Below, in pieces: positions 8,322 to 17,295 of a stretch of 64,000 nucleotides of DNA. Numbering within the stretch: position 1 is the stretch's first letter; the number at the start of each line of letters is the position of its first letter. The notes below the pieces were generated by a model that was not told where the DNA came from, made no database searches, and saw nothing but the letters and a program-made list of their open reading frames with translations. Origin of the DNA: JBOHDX01 sp050700835 (GTDB lineage Bacteria > Actinomycetota > Actinomycetes > Propionibacteriales > Nocardioidaceae); the NCBI GenBank assembly GCA_050700835.1, contig JBOHDX010000155.1, positions 1 through 64,000 on the forward strand. The letters are read 5' to 3'. The position numbers were made by a program, and so were the translations under genes.

Positions 8322-9539
8322 TCAGACGTTCTCCGACACCTGCACGGCCCACGCCAAAGCACGCATCGCCGCATCGTCGAGATCGACCCTGGACACTCCG
8401 CTGCGGGCGCTGATCTGGCGTCGCCCACTTTCATGGTCGACCACGTCGCGCACCAGCTTGCCCACTTCACTCGTCTCGCCGAAGGCCGCATCGCGCAGCA
8501 AGGTGTCGAGTGGCAGCGCCTGCAGCACCTGCTCGATGGGGACCCCAAGCAGCAGGTCGAACGCCGACAGCATCCCGGCGGTGAAGGCGAGCTCTGACTC
8601 GCCGGGCACCGCGCCGTCGGCGAGGAGCTCGGCCATCCGGGCGCGCGAGAGCACCGTGACGACGTCTTGCGGAACAGCCTCGCCGTGATGGACCAGCAGC
8701 AGCAACGCGATCCAGTTCTGCATGGTGCGTGACCCGACCAGCACGAGGGCCTCGTGCAGGGAACCGATCGGTCGTCGGAGCCCGTGCATGGCACCCTCGC
8801 CGGCCAGTCGGATCAGCTGGTACGTCATGGACGGCTCGGTGCGGACGATGCTCTCGATCTGCTCAAGCTCCAGGTCGTCACTGAGCAGCTGAGCGGCTAG
8901 CCGCAGCCGCATCACGCTGGTCGAGTCGAGGGTCCGGCCGGGCACCAACCGCGGCCGCGACAACAAGTAGCCCTGGAAGAAGTCGAACCCGAGGGCGTCG
9001 CACTCGTCCAGCTCATCGCTGGTCTCGACCTTCTCGGCGAGCATCTGCACACCGAACTCCCGGCACTGCTTGATCAGACCCGCCAGGTCGGCACTCGGCA
9101 CGGCCTGGATGTCGAGCTTCACGATGCTGGCAAGCTCGAGGAAGCGCTCGACGCCCGCGTACCAAGTGAAGTCGTCCAGGGCGAGCCGGTACCCCTGCTG
9201 GACCAAGCGCCGACAACCATTGATGACCTCGTCGACCGGCGCGACGGTCTCGAGCACCTCGATCACGGTCTTCGCCGGAGGCAGCACCAGCGGAACCAGA
9301 CCGGTCAACAGACCCTCGTCCGCGTTGCAGAAGAGCAGCTTGTCGCCGACGAGACGGTCGATCCCGATCGACATGGAGCTGAACAGGACCGTGCTCGTCA
9401 TCAGGTCGCCGTCCGGCCGCTGCTCGGCGCCGTCCGCGAGCTGCCGGAACAGCAGCTCGTAGCCGATCACGTCGCGCTCTCGGTCGAAGATCGGTTGCCT
9501 GGCGACAACGACATCAATCACAAGGCATGACCATGCCAC
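8322..9539 (-). CDS. EAL-like + HDOD domain signalling protein (YuxH family)
   Basis: A 405-residue protein with an N-terminal EAL-related domain (VARQPIFDRERDVIGYELLFR, then LALDDF around residue 136) and a C-terminal HDOD domain (about residues 200-395). In the EAL part the catalytic ELLxR is kept in form (YELLFR), but other metal ligands are degenerate in this family, so c-di-GMP hydrolysis is doubtful; a sensing role is more likely. HDOD domains link signals to cell-cycle or motility control in other bacteria. The annotated start is GTG 9539; GTG 9521 (residue 7) would give a more usual N-terminus, and neither has a well-spaced ribosome binding site. Confidence 0.82.
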   Translation of the reverse strand: MAWSCLVIDVVVARQPIFDRERDVIGYELLFRQLADGAEQRPDGDLMTSTVLFSSMSIGIDRLVGDKLLFCNADEGLLTGLVPLVLPPAKTVIEVLETVAPVDEVINGCRRLVQQGYRLALDDFTWYAGVERFLELASIVKLDIQAVPSADLAGLIKQCREFGVQMLAEKVETSDELDECDALGFDFFQGYLLSRPRLVPGRTLDSTSVMRLRLAAQLLSDDLELEQIESIVRTEPSMTYQLIRLAGEGAMHGLRRPIGSLHEALVLVGSRTMQNWIALLLLVHHGEAVPQDVVTVLSRARMAELLADGAVPGESELAFTAGMLSAFDLLLGVPIEQVLQALPLDTLLRDAAFGETSEVGKLVRDVVDHESGRRQISARSGVSRVDLDDAAMRALAWAVQVSENV

Positions 9540-9602
9540 TCCTCGGGTTAGGACGAGCCCAACGACGCCCGAAATGGGACAGTTAGCGGTGGGATCGGAC
9601 GC

Positions 9603-10718
9603 TCACTGGTCCAGGTGGTACAACGCGCGGGCGTTGCCGGCGAAGATCCGCTCACCGGTGCGGTCCAGCCAGCCGGGGCGTACCACCCCGTCGAGCTGGG
9701 CACGCGTCTGCGCCCACGCGTCGTGCAGGACCCGCAGCGCGAACCAGTGCGTCTCGGGCGCGCCGTGACCGTCGCTGCCCAGCAGGACCCGCTCGGCCGG
9801 GGCAAGGTCGAGCACCCGCAGCAGCCGGTCCGCCGTGGTCGCCGGGCTGAACAGGTTGTGCAACGAGAGCTCGGTCCAGACCATCGGCCGGGTCGCCGCA
9901 AGGTACGCCGCCTGCTCATGCCACGGGAAGCTGCCGTGGATCAGCACCACCGGAGCAGCGCTACCCTCCGGGGTTCGCAAAACTTCCTCCAGCAGCAAGG
10001 GGTTCGCATCGGAGAGCCGGATGTCGGAGTCACCGAACCCGGTGTGCACCTGCAGCGGGAAGGACAGGTCCGCACACACCGCGAGCACGCGGCGCATCAC
10101 GTGGTCACGCAACGCCTTCGCCCTGCGCCGCACCGGCTCCCCGCCGGCGACCGAAGCCTCGGCGGCCGGCCACGACACGTCCGGGTCCACATCGAGACCG
10201 GTGCGGTACGCCAGCACGGTCTTGGCCCCACCGGCACCGCGGGCCGCGCCCTCGGACACCAACCGCTCGACCGCGTCGACGATCTCCGCGGGGGACGCCC
10301 CCTCGGTCAGCATCGGGTCCACGACCGCCTCCACCCGCAGCAACGGCCAGGCGTCGACCCCGGCGATCCGGCCGAGCTCGGTCAGGTCCCCCTCGCCGAG
10401 CAGCTCGGCACCGCCGTCGAGCAGCATCCCGTCCACGCAGGCGTCCGCCATGAGCGAGCGCACGTAGGCCGGCCAGTCCGCGGCGGCGGCAGTGTCGCGC
10501 GCAGCCTCCACGTCGGCCGGGGCACAGCCCAGGAGGTTGCCCAGGCGTACGCGGAGGTGCTCGAGCGCGAGGCGCCCGCCGGCGACGCCGTGCCGCCGCC
10601 GATCCGCCTCCGGTCCGTCGTGCACGTCCAACGTGAGCGTCGCGAGGTCGAGCGGCTCGAACTGCCGCGGAAACGGGTGCGTGTGGTCGTCGACCACACG
10701 CACCCCCTCGAGGGTCAC
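9603..10718 (-). CDS. Amidohydrolase (FluG N-domain-like)
   Basis: A 371-residue member of the metal-dependent amidohydrolase superfamily. It shows an early HxH metal motif (DDHTHPFP near residues 10-17) and a later histidine strand, VVLIHGSFPWHEQAAY. This is the family fused to a glutamine-synthetase domain in FluG-type proteins; here the synthetase homologue is a separate gene three positions upstream. The start GTG overlaps the permease stop (GTGA at 10715-10718), so it is translationally coupled to the transporter. A role in hydrolysing an amide or gamma-glutamyl intermediate is inference from this context. Confidence 0.8.
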   Translation of the reverse strand: MTLEGVRVVDDHTHPFPRQFEPLDLATLTLDVHDGPEADRRRHGVAGGRLALEHLRVRLGNLLGCAPADVEAARDTAAAADWPAYVRSLMADACVDGMLLDGGAELLGEGDLTELGRIAGVDAWPLLRVEAVVDPMLTEGASPAEIVDAVERLVSEGAARGAGGAKTVLAYRTGLDVDPDVSWPAAEASVAGGEPVRRRAKALRDHVMRRVLAVCADLSFPLQVHTGFGDSDIRLSDANPLLLEEVLRTPEGSAAPVVLIHGSFPWHEQAAYLAATRPMVWTELSLHNLFSPATTADRLLRVLDLAPAERVLLGSDGHGAPETHWFALRVLHDAWAQTRAQLDGVVRPGWLDRTGERIFAGNARALYHLDQ

Positions 10719-12211
10719 AGTGCCGGAGGCACGCCGACCTCGCCGACGTGGCCGGTCAGGTCGAGCTCCGCGGCCTCGTCGCCACCCTCCTCGCCGAGGA
10801 TCGACCCGATCAGCGCGACCGACTCGGGACGGGTCGCGCGCAGCATGCCGATCGCGACCAGCCCGATGACGATCCAGATGACCGTGATGTAGGGCGTGTA
10901 GTTCAACGGCTTGGGGGGAGTGGGGTAGATGGAGCCGTACAGCGCCGCTGCGAACACCACGACACCGGCGATCGGCACCAAGAGGTGCACCAGCCAGTTG
11001 TAGCGGGGATGCGTGCGCTTGAAGTAGATCGCGCCTCCGACACACAGACCGATGTAGACCACGATCACCGCGAGCGTCCCGAGCGTCGCGAAGAAGTAGT
11101 AGACGGCCAGCGGGTCGCTGCCGATGTCGGTGCCGTACCTGAATCCGACGACGGCGGCGAGAACGACGCTGATCGCGGCGATCAGGAGCGTCGCGTTGGC
11201 CGGGGTCTTGAACTTCGGATGGGTGCGACCGAGCCAGGTCGGCAACACCTTCTCGCGGCCCATCGCGAACAAGGTGCGGGTGCCGGCGGTGGCGCAGCCG
11301 ACGCAGACGAAGAACGCCGAGATCATCGCGCCGATCTCCACCAGCGTCCCGACCCAGTCACCGACGAAGGACGACCCGATCGTCTTGAGCCCCGTCGGGT
11401 CCGCTCCGAAGCCGGCACCGTTGCCGACACCGAAGCCGATCGCCAGCGAGTACGTGGTCCAGGCGTACAGCACGATGGCGAAGACGGTCGCGGCGATGAT
11501 CGCGACGGGGATGGACCGGCGAGGGTTGGCGGTCTCCTCACCGAAGTCGGCGGCGGTCTCGAACCCGATGTAGGACGTGACTCCGAAGATGATCCCGTAG
11601 AACACTCCGTTGAAGCCGCCCTTGTTGGTGTGCGAGAACGTGAACGGCTGCAGGCTGTTGCCGTGGGCGCCGCCCTTGGCGGTGACGAACACGTCGACAA
11701 GGACGATCGCGGCAACCGTGAGGACGGCGACCACCAGCTGCGCACGGGTCGTCACCTTGATCCGGATGATCGACAGCACAACGAGCAGCGCCATGCCGAC
11801 GAGGAAGAGCGGGAACCACCAGCCGGTACCCAGTCCCACCAGGTCGCTGAAGAGGTACGCCACCCCCGCCATCGTCATGGGCACGAAGCAGAGGAACCCG
11901 AACGCGTACAGCCATCCGGCCATGAACCCGATCGACGGACCCATGCTGCGGCTCGCGTAGGTGTACGCATAGCCGGCCGACGCCATCCGGCGGGTGAAGC
12001 CGATGACCACGAACGCCAGGGCCAGGCAGCCGATGCCACCCAGCAGGAACGCCAGCGGTGTCGAGGCACCGGCCGTGCCGGCGACCCCGGGGACGTTCAA
12101 GAACATGGCCATGCCGGGCGCGATGACCGACACCGAGATCGCCACGGCGTCGCGGGTCGACAACGTGCCCTTCGCGAGCTGCTGCTCAGCAGGGGGTTGG
12201 TGAGCGGTCAT
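10715..12211 (-). CDS. APC-family amino acid/amine permease
   Basis: A 498-residue protein with about 12 hydrophobic segments. The first is AVAISVSVIAPGMAMFLNVPG at about residue 23, typical of the amino acid-polyamine-organocation family. ATG 12211 is preceded by AGGAG six bases upstream. It lies between the Dabb gene and the amidohydrolase, with a four-base overlap to the latter, so it should import the substrate handled by the cluster. The substrate cannot be read from sequence; amino acids, amines and ethanolamine are all possible for this family. Confidence 0.85.
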   Translation of the reverse strand: MTAHQPPAEQQLAKGTLSTRDAVAISVSVIAPGMAMFLNVPGVAGTAGASTPLAFLLGGIGCLALAFVVIGFTRRMASAGYAYTYASRSMGPSIGFMAGWLYAFGFLCFVPMTMAGVAYLFSDLVGLGTGWWFPLFLVGMALLVVLSIIRIKVTTRAQLVVAVLTVAAIVLVDVFVTAKGGAHGNSLQPFTFSHTNKGGFNGVFYGIIFGVTSYIGFETAADFGEETANPRRSIPVAIIAATVFAIVLYAWTTYSLAIGFGVGNGAGFGADPTGLKTIGSSFVGDWVGTLVEIGAMISAFFVCVGCATAGTRTLFAMGREKVLPTWLGRTHPKFKTPANATLLIAAISVVLAAVVGFRYGTDIGSDPLAVYYFFATLGTLAVIVVYIGLCVGGAIYFKRTHPRYNWLVHLLVPIAGVVVFAAALYGSIYPTPPKPLNYTPYITVIWIVIGLVAIGMLRATRPESVALIGSILGEEGGDEAAELDLTGHVGEVGVPPAL

Positions 12212-12240
12212 GAGTCACTCCTGTCATGTGGGCGATGGTG

Positions 12241-12561
12241 CTACTCGACGATCACGGTCTGTTCGTCGAGCTGGTAGTCGAAGGCCAACGGGACGCAGTC
12301 GCGCTCGAGGACCCAAGCCAAGAAGTGCTGGTGCAACGGGTGCTGCTGATAGGCGCGCATGGCGTCGAGGTCGTCGAACTCGGTGTAGAGGAGGTACTGG
12401 TGCCCTCGGGTCCGCTCCTGGGTGACGTCCCGGCCGAACCTGAGCTTGCGGATACCGTCGATCGAGGCGGGCCATGCCGCTATCTGTGCCCGCATCTGCG
12501 CCGCGTCGGCCTCGCTGAGCTCGTCGCGGTACTTGAAGAGCACGATGTGCTGCAGGGTCAT
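12241..12561 (-). CDS. Dabb (stress-responsive alpha/beta barrel) domain protein
   Basis: A 106-residue protein beginning LQHIVLFKYRDELSEADAAQ, the standard start of the dimeric alpha/beta barrel (Dabb) fold. It has the later conserved strands HQYLLYTEFDDLDAMRAYQQHP and LDEQTVIVE. ATG 12561 was chosen because upstream codons are not conserved and a weak GGCGGGA lies before it. The family includes small enzymes and proteins of unknown role. Its place between the glutamine-synthetase-like gene and the permease suggests it acts on a pathway intermediate (inference). Confidence 0.82.
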   Translation of the reverse strand: MTLQHIVLFKYRDELSEADAAQMRAQIAAWPASIDGIRKLRFGRDVTQERTRGHQYLLYTEFDDLDAMRAYQQHPLHQHFLAWVLERDCVPLAFDYQLDEQTVIVE

Positions 12562-12601
12562 CTGGTGTCGTCCCGCCTGGTCGGTCGCCGGTGTCCATCG
12601 G

Positions 12602-14122
12602 TCAGTAGAACTCGAAGTACTCACGCATCTGCCAGTCCTGGGATGCCTCCTCTGCGTCGGCCGGGTCGGCTGCGTCCGCGCAGACCGCGTCGTGGCGGGC
12701 CAGCTCGGCGCGCTTCATCATCAGCCAGTAGTCGACGAAGCCGTCACCGAGCTGCGTGCGATAGAGCTTGTCGGTGTCCAGCGCCGTCAGCGCCTCGCCG
12801 AGCGACGTGGGCAGCATCGGCGCATCCGCCACGTAGGGGTCGGCGGTGACGGCCGGCGGCGGTTTCAGGTCGCGCTCGAGGCCGTCCAGACCGGCCGCGA
12901 GGTCGGCGGCCAGATACAGGTACGGGTTGGCCGCCGGTTCACCGAGACGGTTCTCCAGGTGCGTACCCGGGTCACGGGAGCCGCCCTGGACCCGCACGAG
13001 CGCACCGCGGTTCTCGACTGCCCAGGCGATCCGGTCGGGCGCGAAGGAGTACGGGCGGAACCGGCCGTAGCCGTTGATCGTCGGCACCGCCAGCGCAGCC
13101 ATCGCAGCCGCGTGATCGAGGAGTCCCGCGACGTAGCCGAGTCCCGTCGGCGACAGCACGTCGTCGTCGGGCATGAACGCGTTCATGCCATCGGCGTCGA
13201 CCAGGGATGCGTGCAGGTGCCACCCGGAGGGGAAGAAGTTGGGTAGGAACGGGCTGCACATGAAGGTGGCCAGCAGACCGCGCCGGGCGCAGATCTGCTT
13301 GACCGCGCTGCGGAACAGCACCATCGCGTCCGCGCTGGCGAGGCCCTCCATCGGGCTGAAGCTGAACTCCATCTGGCCGGGACCCCACTCGTCCTCCATC
13401 GCCCGCGGCATCAGGCCGAGGGCCCCCAAGCCGTCGCGGAGCGCGGTGAGCGTGGAGTTGACGGAGTCCAGGCGTACCTCGGAGAGGTACTGGTAGCCGA
13501 ACTCGAACGGCGCCACGCGTGGTGGCCTTGGCGGCTGGCTGGTGTCGTCGAGACCGATGCCGGCGTCGACCCGCCTGACGATGTAGAACTCGACCTCGAG
13601 GCCGGTGACGTAGGTGAGCCCTCGCTCGGCCGCGCGCTCGAGCTGGCGGTGAAGCTGCCGGCGCGGGTCGAGGGGAAGCGGTTCGCCGCTGCTGAAGTAC
13701 GCATCGCACAGCACCCAGCCGGTGCGGTCCGCCCACGGGAGGACCCGGAACGTGCTCGGGTCCGGGACGATCACCACGTCGGGGAAGCCGGTGAACTCCG
13801 GGATGCCGAAGCCGCCGCCCTCGGCGAACGCCGGGGGAAACACCGAGTTGGCCATGTCGAGGCTGTAGATCGCGCCGGAGAAGTCGACGCCGTTGCTGAA
13901 CGCGGCGGTCGCCGCGCGAGCGGACAGGAACTTCGCCCTCGGCATGCCGTGCTGGTCGACGATCGCCATGCGCACGGTCTGCAGGTCGAGGCGCTGGATC
14001 TGCTCCACCACCTGCGCGGCCGCCGCCTGCTGCTCGGCGGTGTAGAGGCCGAACTCGTCGACGAAGCCGCGCCTGCCGATCCCGGCAGTCGCCGCGGCGG
14101 AGGTGTCGTGGTCCTGGGTCAC
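12602..14122 (-). CDS. Glutamine synthetase-family ligase (probable gamma-glutamyl-amine/amino acid ligase)
   Basis: A 506-residue member of the GSI superfamily. Visible active-site motifs are the metal-binding TGLEVEFY, EDEWGPGQMEFSF, the histidine in SGWHLHASL and NRLGEPAANPYLYLAADLAAG near the C-terminus. It lacks the adenylylation loop of true GlnA, and its neighbours (permease, amidohydrolase, transaminase) point to a catabolic gamma-glutamylating enzyme rather than ammonia assimilation (inference). The GTG start overlaps the stop of the Lrp-like regulator (GTGA at 14119-14122), so both are co-translated; AGGAG lies about 11 bases upstream. Confidence 0.85.
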   Translation of the reverse strand: MTQDHDTSAAATAGIGRRGFVDEFGLYTAEQQAAAAQVVEQIQRLDLQTVRMAIVDQHGMPRAKFLSARAATAAFSNGVDFSGAIYSLDMANSVFPPAFAEGGGFGIPEFTGFPDVVIVPDPSTFRVLPWADRTGWVLCDAYFSSGEPLPLDPRRQLHRQLERAAERGLTYVTGLEVEFYIVRRVDAGIGLDDTSQPPRPPRVAPFEFGYQYLSEVRLDSVNSTLTALRDGLGALGLMPRAMEDEWGPGQMEFSFSPMEGLASADAMVLFRSAVKQICARRGLLATFMCSPFLPNFFPSGWHLHASLVDADGMNAFMPDDDVLSPTGLGYVAGLLDHAAAMAALAVPTINGYGRFRPYSFAPDRIAWAVENRGALVRVQGGSRDPGTHLENRLGEPAANPYLYLAADLAAGLDGLERDLKPPPAVTADPYVADAPMLPTSLGEALTALDTDKLYRTQLGDGFVDYWLMMKRAELARHDAVCADAADPADAEEASQDWQMREYFEFY

Positions 14123-14724
14123 GGGCGATCAGTCTCCTGCGTCGGTCGGTCGGCGGGGCGGAGCATCCCGAGCATCATCGAGAGCAGCTCGGCCTCGGTG
14201 TTCTTCGGCGTCAACTCGGCGATGCTCATCGAGGTCTCGGTGCGCTGGATGCCCTCGATCTGCCAGATGTGGTCGAGCAGCAGGCTGCGCAGGTGGGTGT
14301 GGTCACGGACCCGCAGCCGCACGAGCATGTCGATGCCCCCGGTCACCAACATGACCTCCTCAACCTCGGCGAGCGTGGCGAGCTCCTTCATGACGAGGCC
14401 CTGCTCATAGCCCTGGACGGCGGTGATCGTGAGGTAGACGGTCGTCGGGTACCCCAGAGCGCTCCAGTCGAGCCGGACCCCGTAGCCGGTGATCACCCCC
14501 AGGCGCTCGAGCCGGGCGATGCGATCGCCGATCGCGGGGGCGGACATGCCGAGCTCGGCCGCCAGCCGGCGCCGGGACGTGCGAGCGTCCTTGCTGAGCA
14601 GGTGCAACAGGCGCAGGTCGAGCTGGTCCACGCTGGCTGGCTCGGTGGGGGTGGCGGTGTAGCGGGAGATGCTGTCCAGCGGTCGCCCGGACCGGGCGGG
14701 ACGGGCCTCGTGTCTCGCTGCCAT
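14119..14724 (-). CDS. Lrp/AsnC-family transcriptional regulator
   Basis: A 201-residue protein. An N-terminal helix-turn-helix (LDLRLLHLLSKDARTSRRRL and MSAPAIGDRIARLERLGVI) is followed by an AsnC ligand-binding domain (from LGYPTTVYLTITAVQ). ATG 14724 is preferred over GTG 14745 because GGGAGAGA precedes it at good spacing. It is transcribed away from the aminotransferase gene across a 141-base gap and is the first gene of the leftward catabolic run, so it probably controls both arms in response to the substrate amino acid or amine. Confidence 0.88.
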   Translation of the reverse strand: MAARHEARPARSGRPLDSISRYTATPTEPASVDQLDLRLLHLLSKDARTSRRRLAAELGMSAPAIGDRIARLERLGVITGYGVRLDWSALGYPTTVYLTITAVQGYEQGLVMKELATLAEVEEVMLVTGGIDMLVRLRVRDHTHLRSLLLDHIWQIEGIQRTETSMSIAELTPKNTEAELLSMMLGMLRPADRPTQETDRP

Positions 14725-14774
14725 GCGATCTCTCCCGGTTGTCACAAGCCAACCCGAATGGCATCATCGCCTTA

Positions 14775-14787
14775 GACCTACAAGGTC
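14775..14787. promoter_or_regulatory. Candidate operator in the divergent lrp-like / aminotransferase promoter region
   Basis: A perfect 5-base inverted repeat, GACCT-ACA-AGGTC, lies in the 141-base gap between the regulator and the aminotransferase. A further AGGTCT half-site is found at 14814-14819. Lrp/AsnC proteins bind short imperfect palindromes of about this size. The assignment is positional inference only. Confidence 0.35.
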
Positions 14788-14865
14788 CATGTCGTAGTGT
14801 GTTGTCGAATGTAAGGTCTGTCAAGCATTTCAGGGCCACACGGAAAGCGGAGAAGGGGTACCGCG

Positions 14866-16107
14866 ATGAGTTCGAGCACGATGACCGGCCGCCCCGGCAC
14901 GGGGTATGTCAACGCCACCATGTGGGCGGAGCGTCTCGCCGCCCGCACCCGTGGTCAGGACGGGTCGATCGGAGCCATCTTGGCGCTGGCCAACGCCACC
15001 GGCGTGATCAACTTCTCCGGGGGCTTCCCCGACCCGTCGCTCTTCCCGGCCGAGCAGCTGGCCGACATCACCTCCCGCCTGCTGCACGACGACGCCGCGG
15101 TGGCGCTGCAGTACTCCGCCAGCGAGGGAATCGCCTCGACCCGTGAGGCGATCGCGGACCGGCTGGAGCTGACCCAGGGGGTCCGGCCCGCCGACACCGA
15201 GTTGATGGTCACCAGCGGCGGCATCGACGCCCTGACCCTGATCGGCAAGAGCATGCTCGATCCCGGCGACGTCGCGGCGGTGGAGTCCCCGACGTACCTC
15301 GGGGCGATCATCGGCTTCACCAGCTTCGCCGCGCAGGTGCGAAGCGTGCCCACCGACGACGACGGCCTCGACGCCGACGCGCTCGCGGCGCTGTTGGCCG
15401 GCGGCCTCGACCCCAAGGTGCTCTACGTCATCCCGGACCACCAGAATCCGACCGGACGCTCACTGAGCGAGAGCCGTCGGCACCAGCTCGTCGAGGTGTG
15501 CCGGCGCCACCATGTGCTGCTGGTCGAGGACGTCGCCTACCGCGAGCTCAGCTTCGCCGGCCACGAGCTGCCGAGTCTGTGGTCGCTCGGGCCCGACGTC
15601 GTCGTGCAGATCGGCACGTTCTCCAAGACGTTCTTCCCCGGCATCCGGCTCGGATGGGCGGCCGGTCCGGCGGCGGTGATCGAGCAGTTGGTGGTGGCCA
15701 AGCAGAACTCCGACCAATGCGCGGGTGCTCTCGGTCAGCGGATGCTGGAGACGTTCCTTCGCGAAGGCCGCTACGACGACCACGTCGCCGCGGCGCGCGC
15801 GTTGTACGCCCGCCGTGGTGCTGCGATGGCGGCAGCTCTGGAGCGACACTTCGCAGGCCGTGGCACCTGGACCGTGCCGCACGGCGGATTCTTCAGCTGG
15901 CTGCACCTGCCCGGCGTCGACACGACCGTCCTGGCGGCGAACGCCCGCGCCGTGGACGTGGCGTTCGTTCCCGGCGCGGGGTTCTTCTCCGACCAGCCCG
16001 ACACCTCGCACCTTCGGTTGTCCTTCAGCCGCATCGACGAGGCCGACATCGAGCAGGGGATTGCCCGCCTTGCCGGCGTCGTCGCTTCGTCAGGGGACCC
16101 GCGATGA
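14866..16107 (+). CDS. PLP-dependent aminotransferase, class I/II (2-aminoadipate transaminase-like)
   Basis: A 413-residue fold-type I aminotransferase. The cofactor lysine is Lys254 in GTFSKTFFPGIRLGW, and the substrate/cofactor motifs SGGFPDPSLFP, SPTYLGAI and PDHQNPTGRSLS are present. It resembles the LysN/2-aminoadipate and MocR-type transaminase branch but has no fused DNA-binding domain. ATG 14866 has GGAGAAGG upstream. It is the first gene of the rightward arm and overlaps the cupin gene by four bases. It likely deaminates the substrate or a product freed by the gamma-glutamyl steps (inference). Confidence 0.88.
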   Translation: MSSSTMTGRPGTGYVNATMWAERLAARTRGQDGSIGAILALANATGVINFSGGFPDPSLFPAEQLADITSRLLHDDAAVALQYSASEGIASTREAIADRLELTQGVRPADTELMVTSGGIDALTLIGKSMLDPGDVAAVESPTYLGAIIGFTSFAAQVRSVPTDDDGLDADALAALLAGGLDPKVLYVIPDHQNPTGRSLSESRRHQLVEVCRRHHVLLVEDVAYRELSFAGHELPSLWSLGPDVVVQIGTFSKTFFPGIRLGWAAGPAAVIEQLVVAKQNSDQCAGALGQRMLETFLREGRYDDHVAAARALYARRGAAMAAALERHFAGRGTWTVPHGGFFSWLHLPGVDTTVLAANARAVDVAFVPGAGFFSDQPDTSHLRLSFSRIDEADIEQGIARLAGVVASSGDPR

Positions 16108-16520
16108 CGGGTTCCGGCCACTTCACCACCGTCGGCGCCGGCACGCCGACCGAGGACGGCCGCTTCGTCGACGTCGCTGCGATCCAGGCGCTCGAGATGC
16201 TGCCGGGGCTCACCTTCCAACCCGTGCTGGGCCTGCAGGCACTGGTCAACTTCGTGTCGTTCGAGCCGAACACCGAGGCACCGCTGCACCTCCATGCCGA
16301 GGAGCAGATCGTCGTCGTCACCGAAGGAGAGTTCGACTTCACCATCGCCGGCGAGACCCGCACGATGCGGGCCGGCGACGTCGCCGTGGTGCCGCCGTGG
16401 GTCGAGCACGGGGCGCGTACGAACAACTTCTCCTGTCGCGAGATCGACGTCTTCACCCCGCCGCGCGCGACCTTGCTCGAGCACGCGCACTCCCAGGTCG
16501 TACGCAAGGCACGAGGCTGA
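16104..16520 (+). CDS. Small cupin-domain protein
   Basis: A 138-residue single cupin. Motif 1 holds the metal histidines in APLHLHAEEQIVVVTEGEF and motif 2 lies in AGDVAVVPPWVEHGAR, so the usual His-His-Glu/Gln-His set is complete enough to bind a metal. The ATG overlaps the transaminase stop (ATGA at 16104-16107). Small cupins serve as dioxygenases, isomerases or sensors; which one applies cannot be told here. Its tight coupling to the transaminase and the SDR suggests a step in the same route. Confidence 0.85.
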   Translation: MTGSGHFTTVGAGTPTEDGRFVDVAAIQALEMLPGLTFQPVLGLQALVNFVSFEPNTEAPLHLHAEEQIVVVTEGEFDFTIAGETRTMRAGDVAVVPPWVEHGARTNNFSCREIDVFTPPRATLLEHAHSQVVRKARG

Positions 16521-16521
16521 C

Positions 16522-17295
16522 GTGGACCTCGGTCTGACCGGCCGGCGCGCCATTGTCACCGGCGGGTCGAAGGGGATCGGCCTGGCGGTCGCGCAGGAAC
16601 TCGCCGCCGAGGGCGCAGCCGTCGCGATCTGCTCCCGCAACGCGCAGGAGCTGGCCGCCGCGGCGAAGCAGATCGGCGGAGCCGTGCATCACGCGGTCGC
16701 CGACGTGACCGACCCGAAGGCCGTGCTCGACTTCGTCGAAGGAGCGGCGGAGGCCCTTGGTGGGGTCGACGTCCTGGTCAACAACGCGGGCGGCGCGCAC
16801 CCCGGCGACTTCGAGTCCCTGAGCGACGACGACTGGCACGGCGACCTCGACGTCAAGCTGTTCAGCCAGATCCGCTGCTTCCGGGCCGCGCTCCCCTATC
16901 TGCGCCGCAGCGACGCGCCCCGGGTGATCAACGTCAACGCCGTCTACGGCAAGTACCCTGACCCCGCCTTCTTCGCCACCACCGTCGTACGCGCCGCCTG
17001 CCTCAACCTCAACAAGGTCCTTGCGCAGGAGTTCGGGTCGGATGGGATCCTGGTCAACAGTGTGAACATCGGCTTTGTCGACACACCCCAGTGGGACAAC
17101 ATCCACGCCCGCCGGGCGCCGGACACGTCGAAGGCCGAGTTCTTCGCCGGCCTCGCCGAGACAGAGGTGCCGCTGCGTCGGTTCGGTGATGTCACCGAGG
17201 TGTCCGGGCTGGTCGCGTTCCTGGCCGGGGCCCGGGCCAGCTACATCACCGGAGCGGTGATCGACGTTGCCGGGGGCATGGGGAAGTACGTCTGA
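16522..17295 (+). CDS. SDR-family protein with degenerate catalytic triad
   Basis: A 257-residue Rossmann protein with an intact dinucleotide site (TGGSKGIG at residues 13-20) and NNAG motif. The usual Ser-Tyr-Lys active site is lost: by alignment of INVNAVYGK and FFATTVVRAA the positions are Ala140, Thr153 and Arg157. The fold and the C-terminal TGAVIDVAGGMGK are otherwise normal. It may therefore use another chemistry, bind cofactor without catalysing hydride transfer, or belong to one of the atypical SDR clades. The GTG start lies one base after the cupin stop, and the stop overlaps the next gene (TGATG). Confidence 0.85.
   Translation: MDLGLTGRRAIVTGGSKGIGLAVAQELAAEGAAVAICSRNAQELAAAAKQIGGAVHHAVADVTDPKAVLDFVEGAAEALGGVDVLVNNAGGAHPGDFESLSDDDWHGDLDVKLFSQIRCFRAALPYLRRSDAPRVINVNAVYGKYPDPAFFATTVVRAACLNLNKVLAQEFGSDGILVNSVNIGFVDTPQWDNIHARRAPDTSKAEFFAGLAETEVPLRRFGDVTEVSGLVAFLAGARASYITGAVIDVAGGMGKYV

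Noticed and set aside
7837..8352. 171-codon minus-strand ORF opposite the Flp pilin
   Set aside because: The pilin on the plus strand has a complete type IV leader and helix. The opposite frame is Arg/Gly-rich without motifs.
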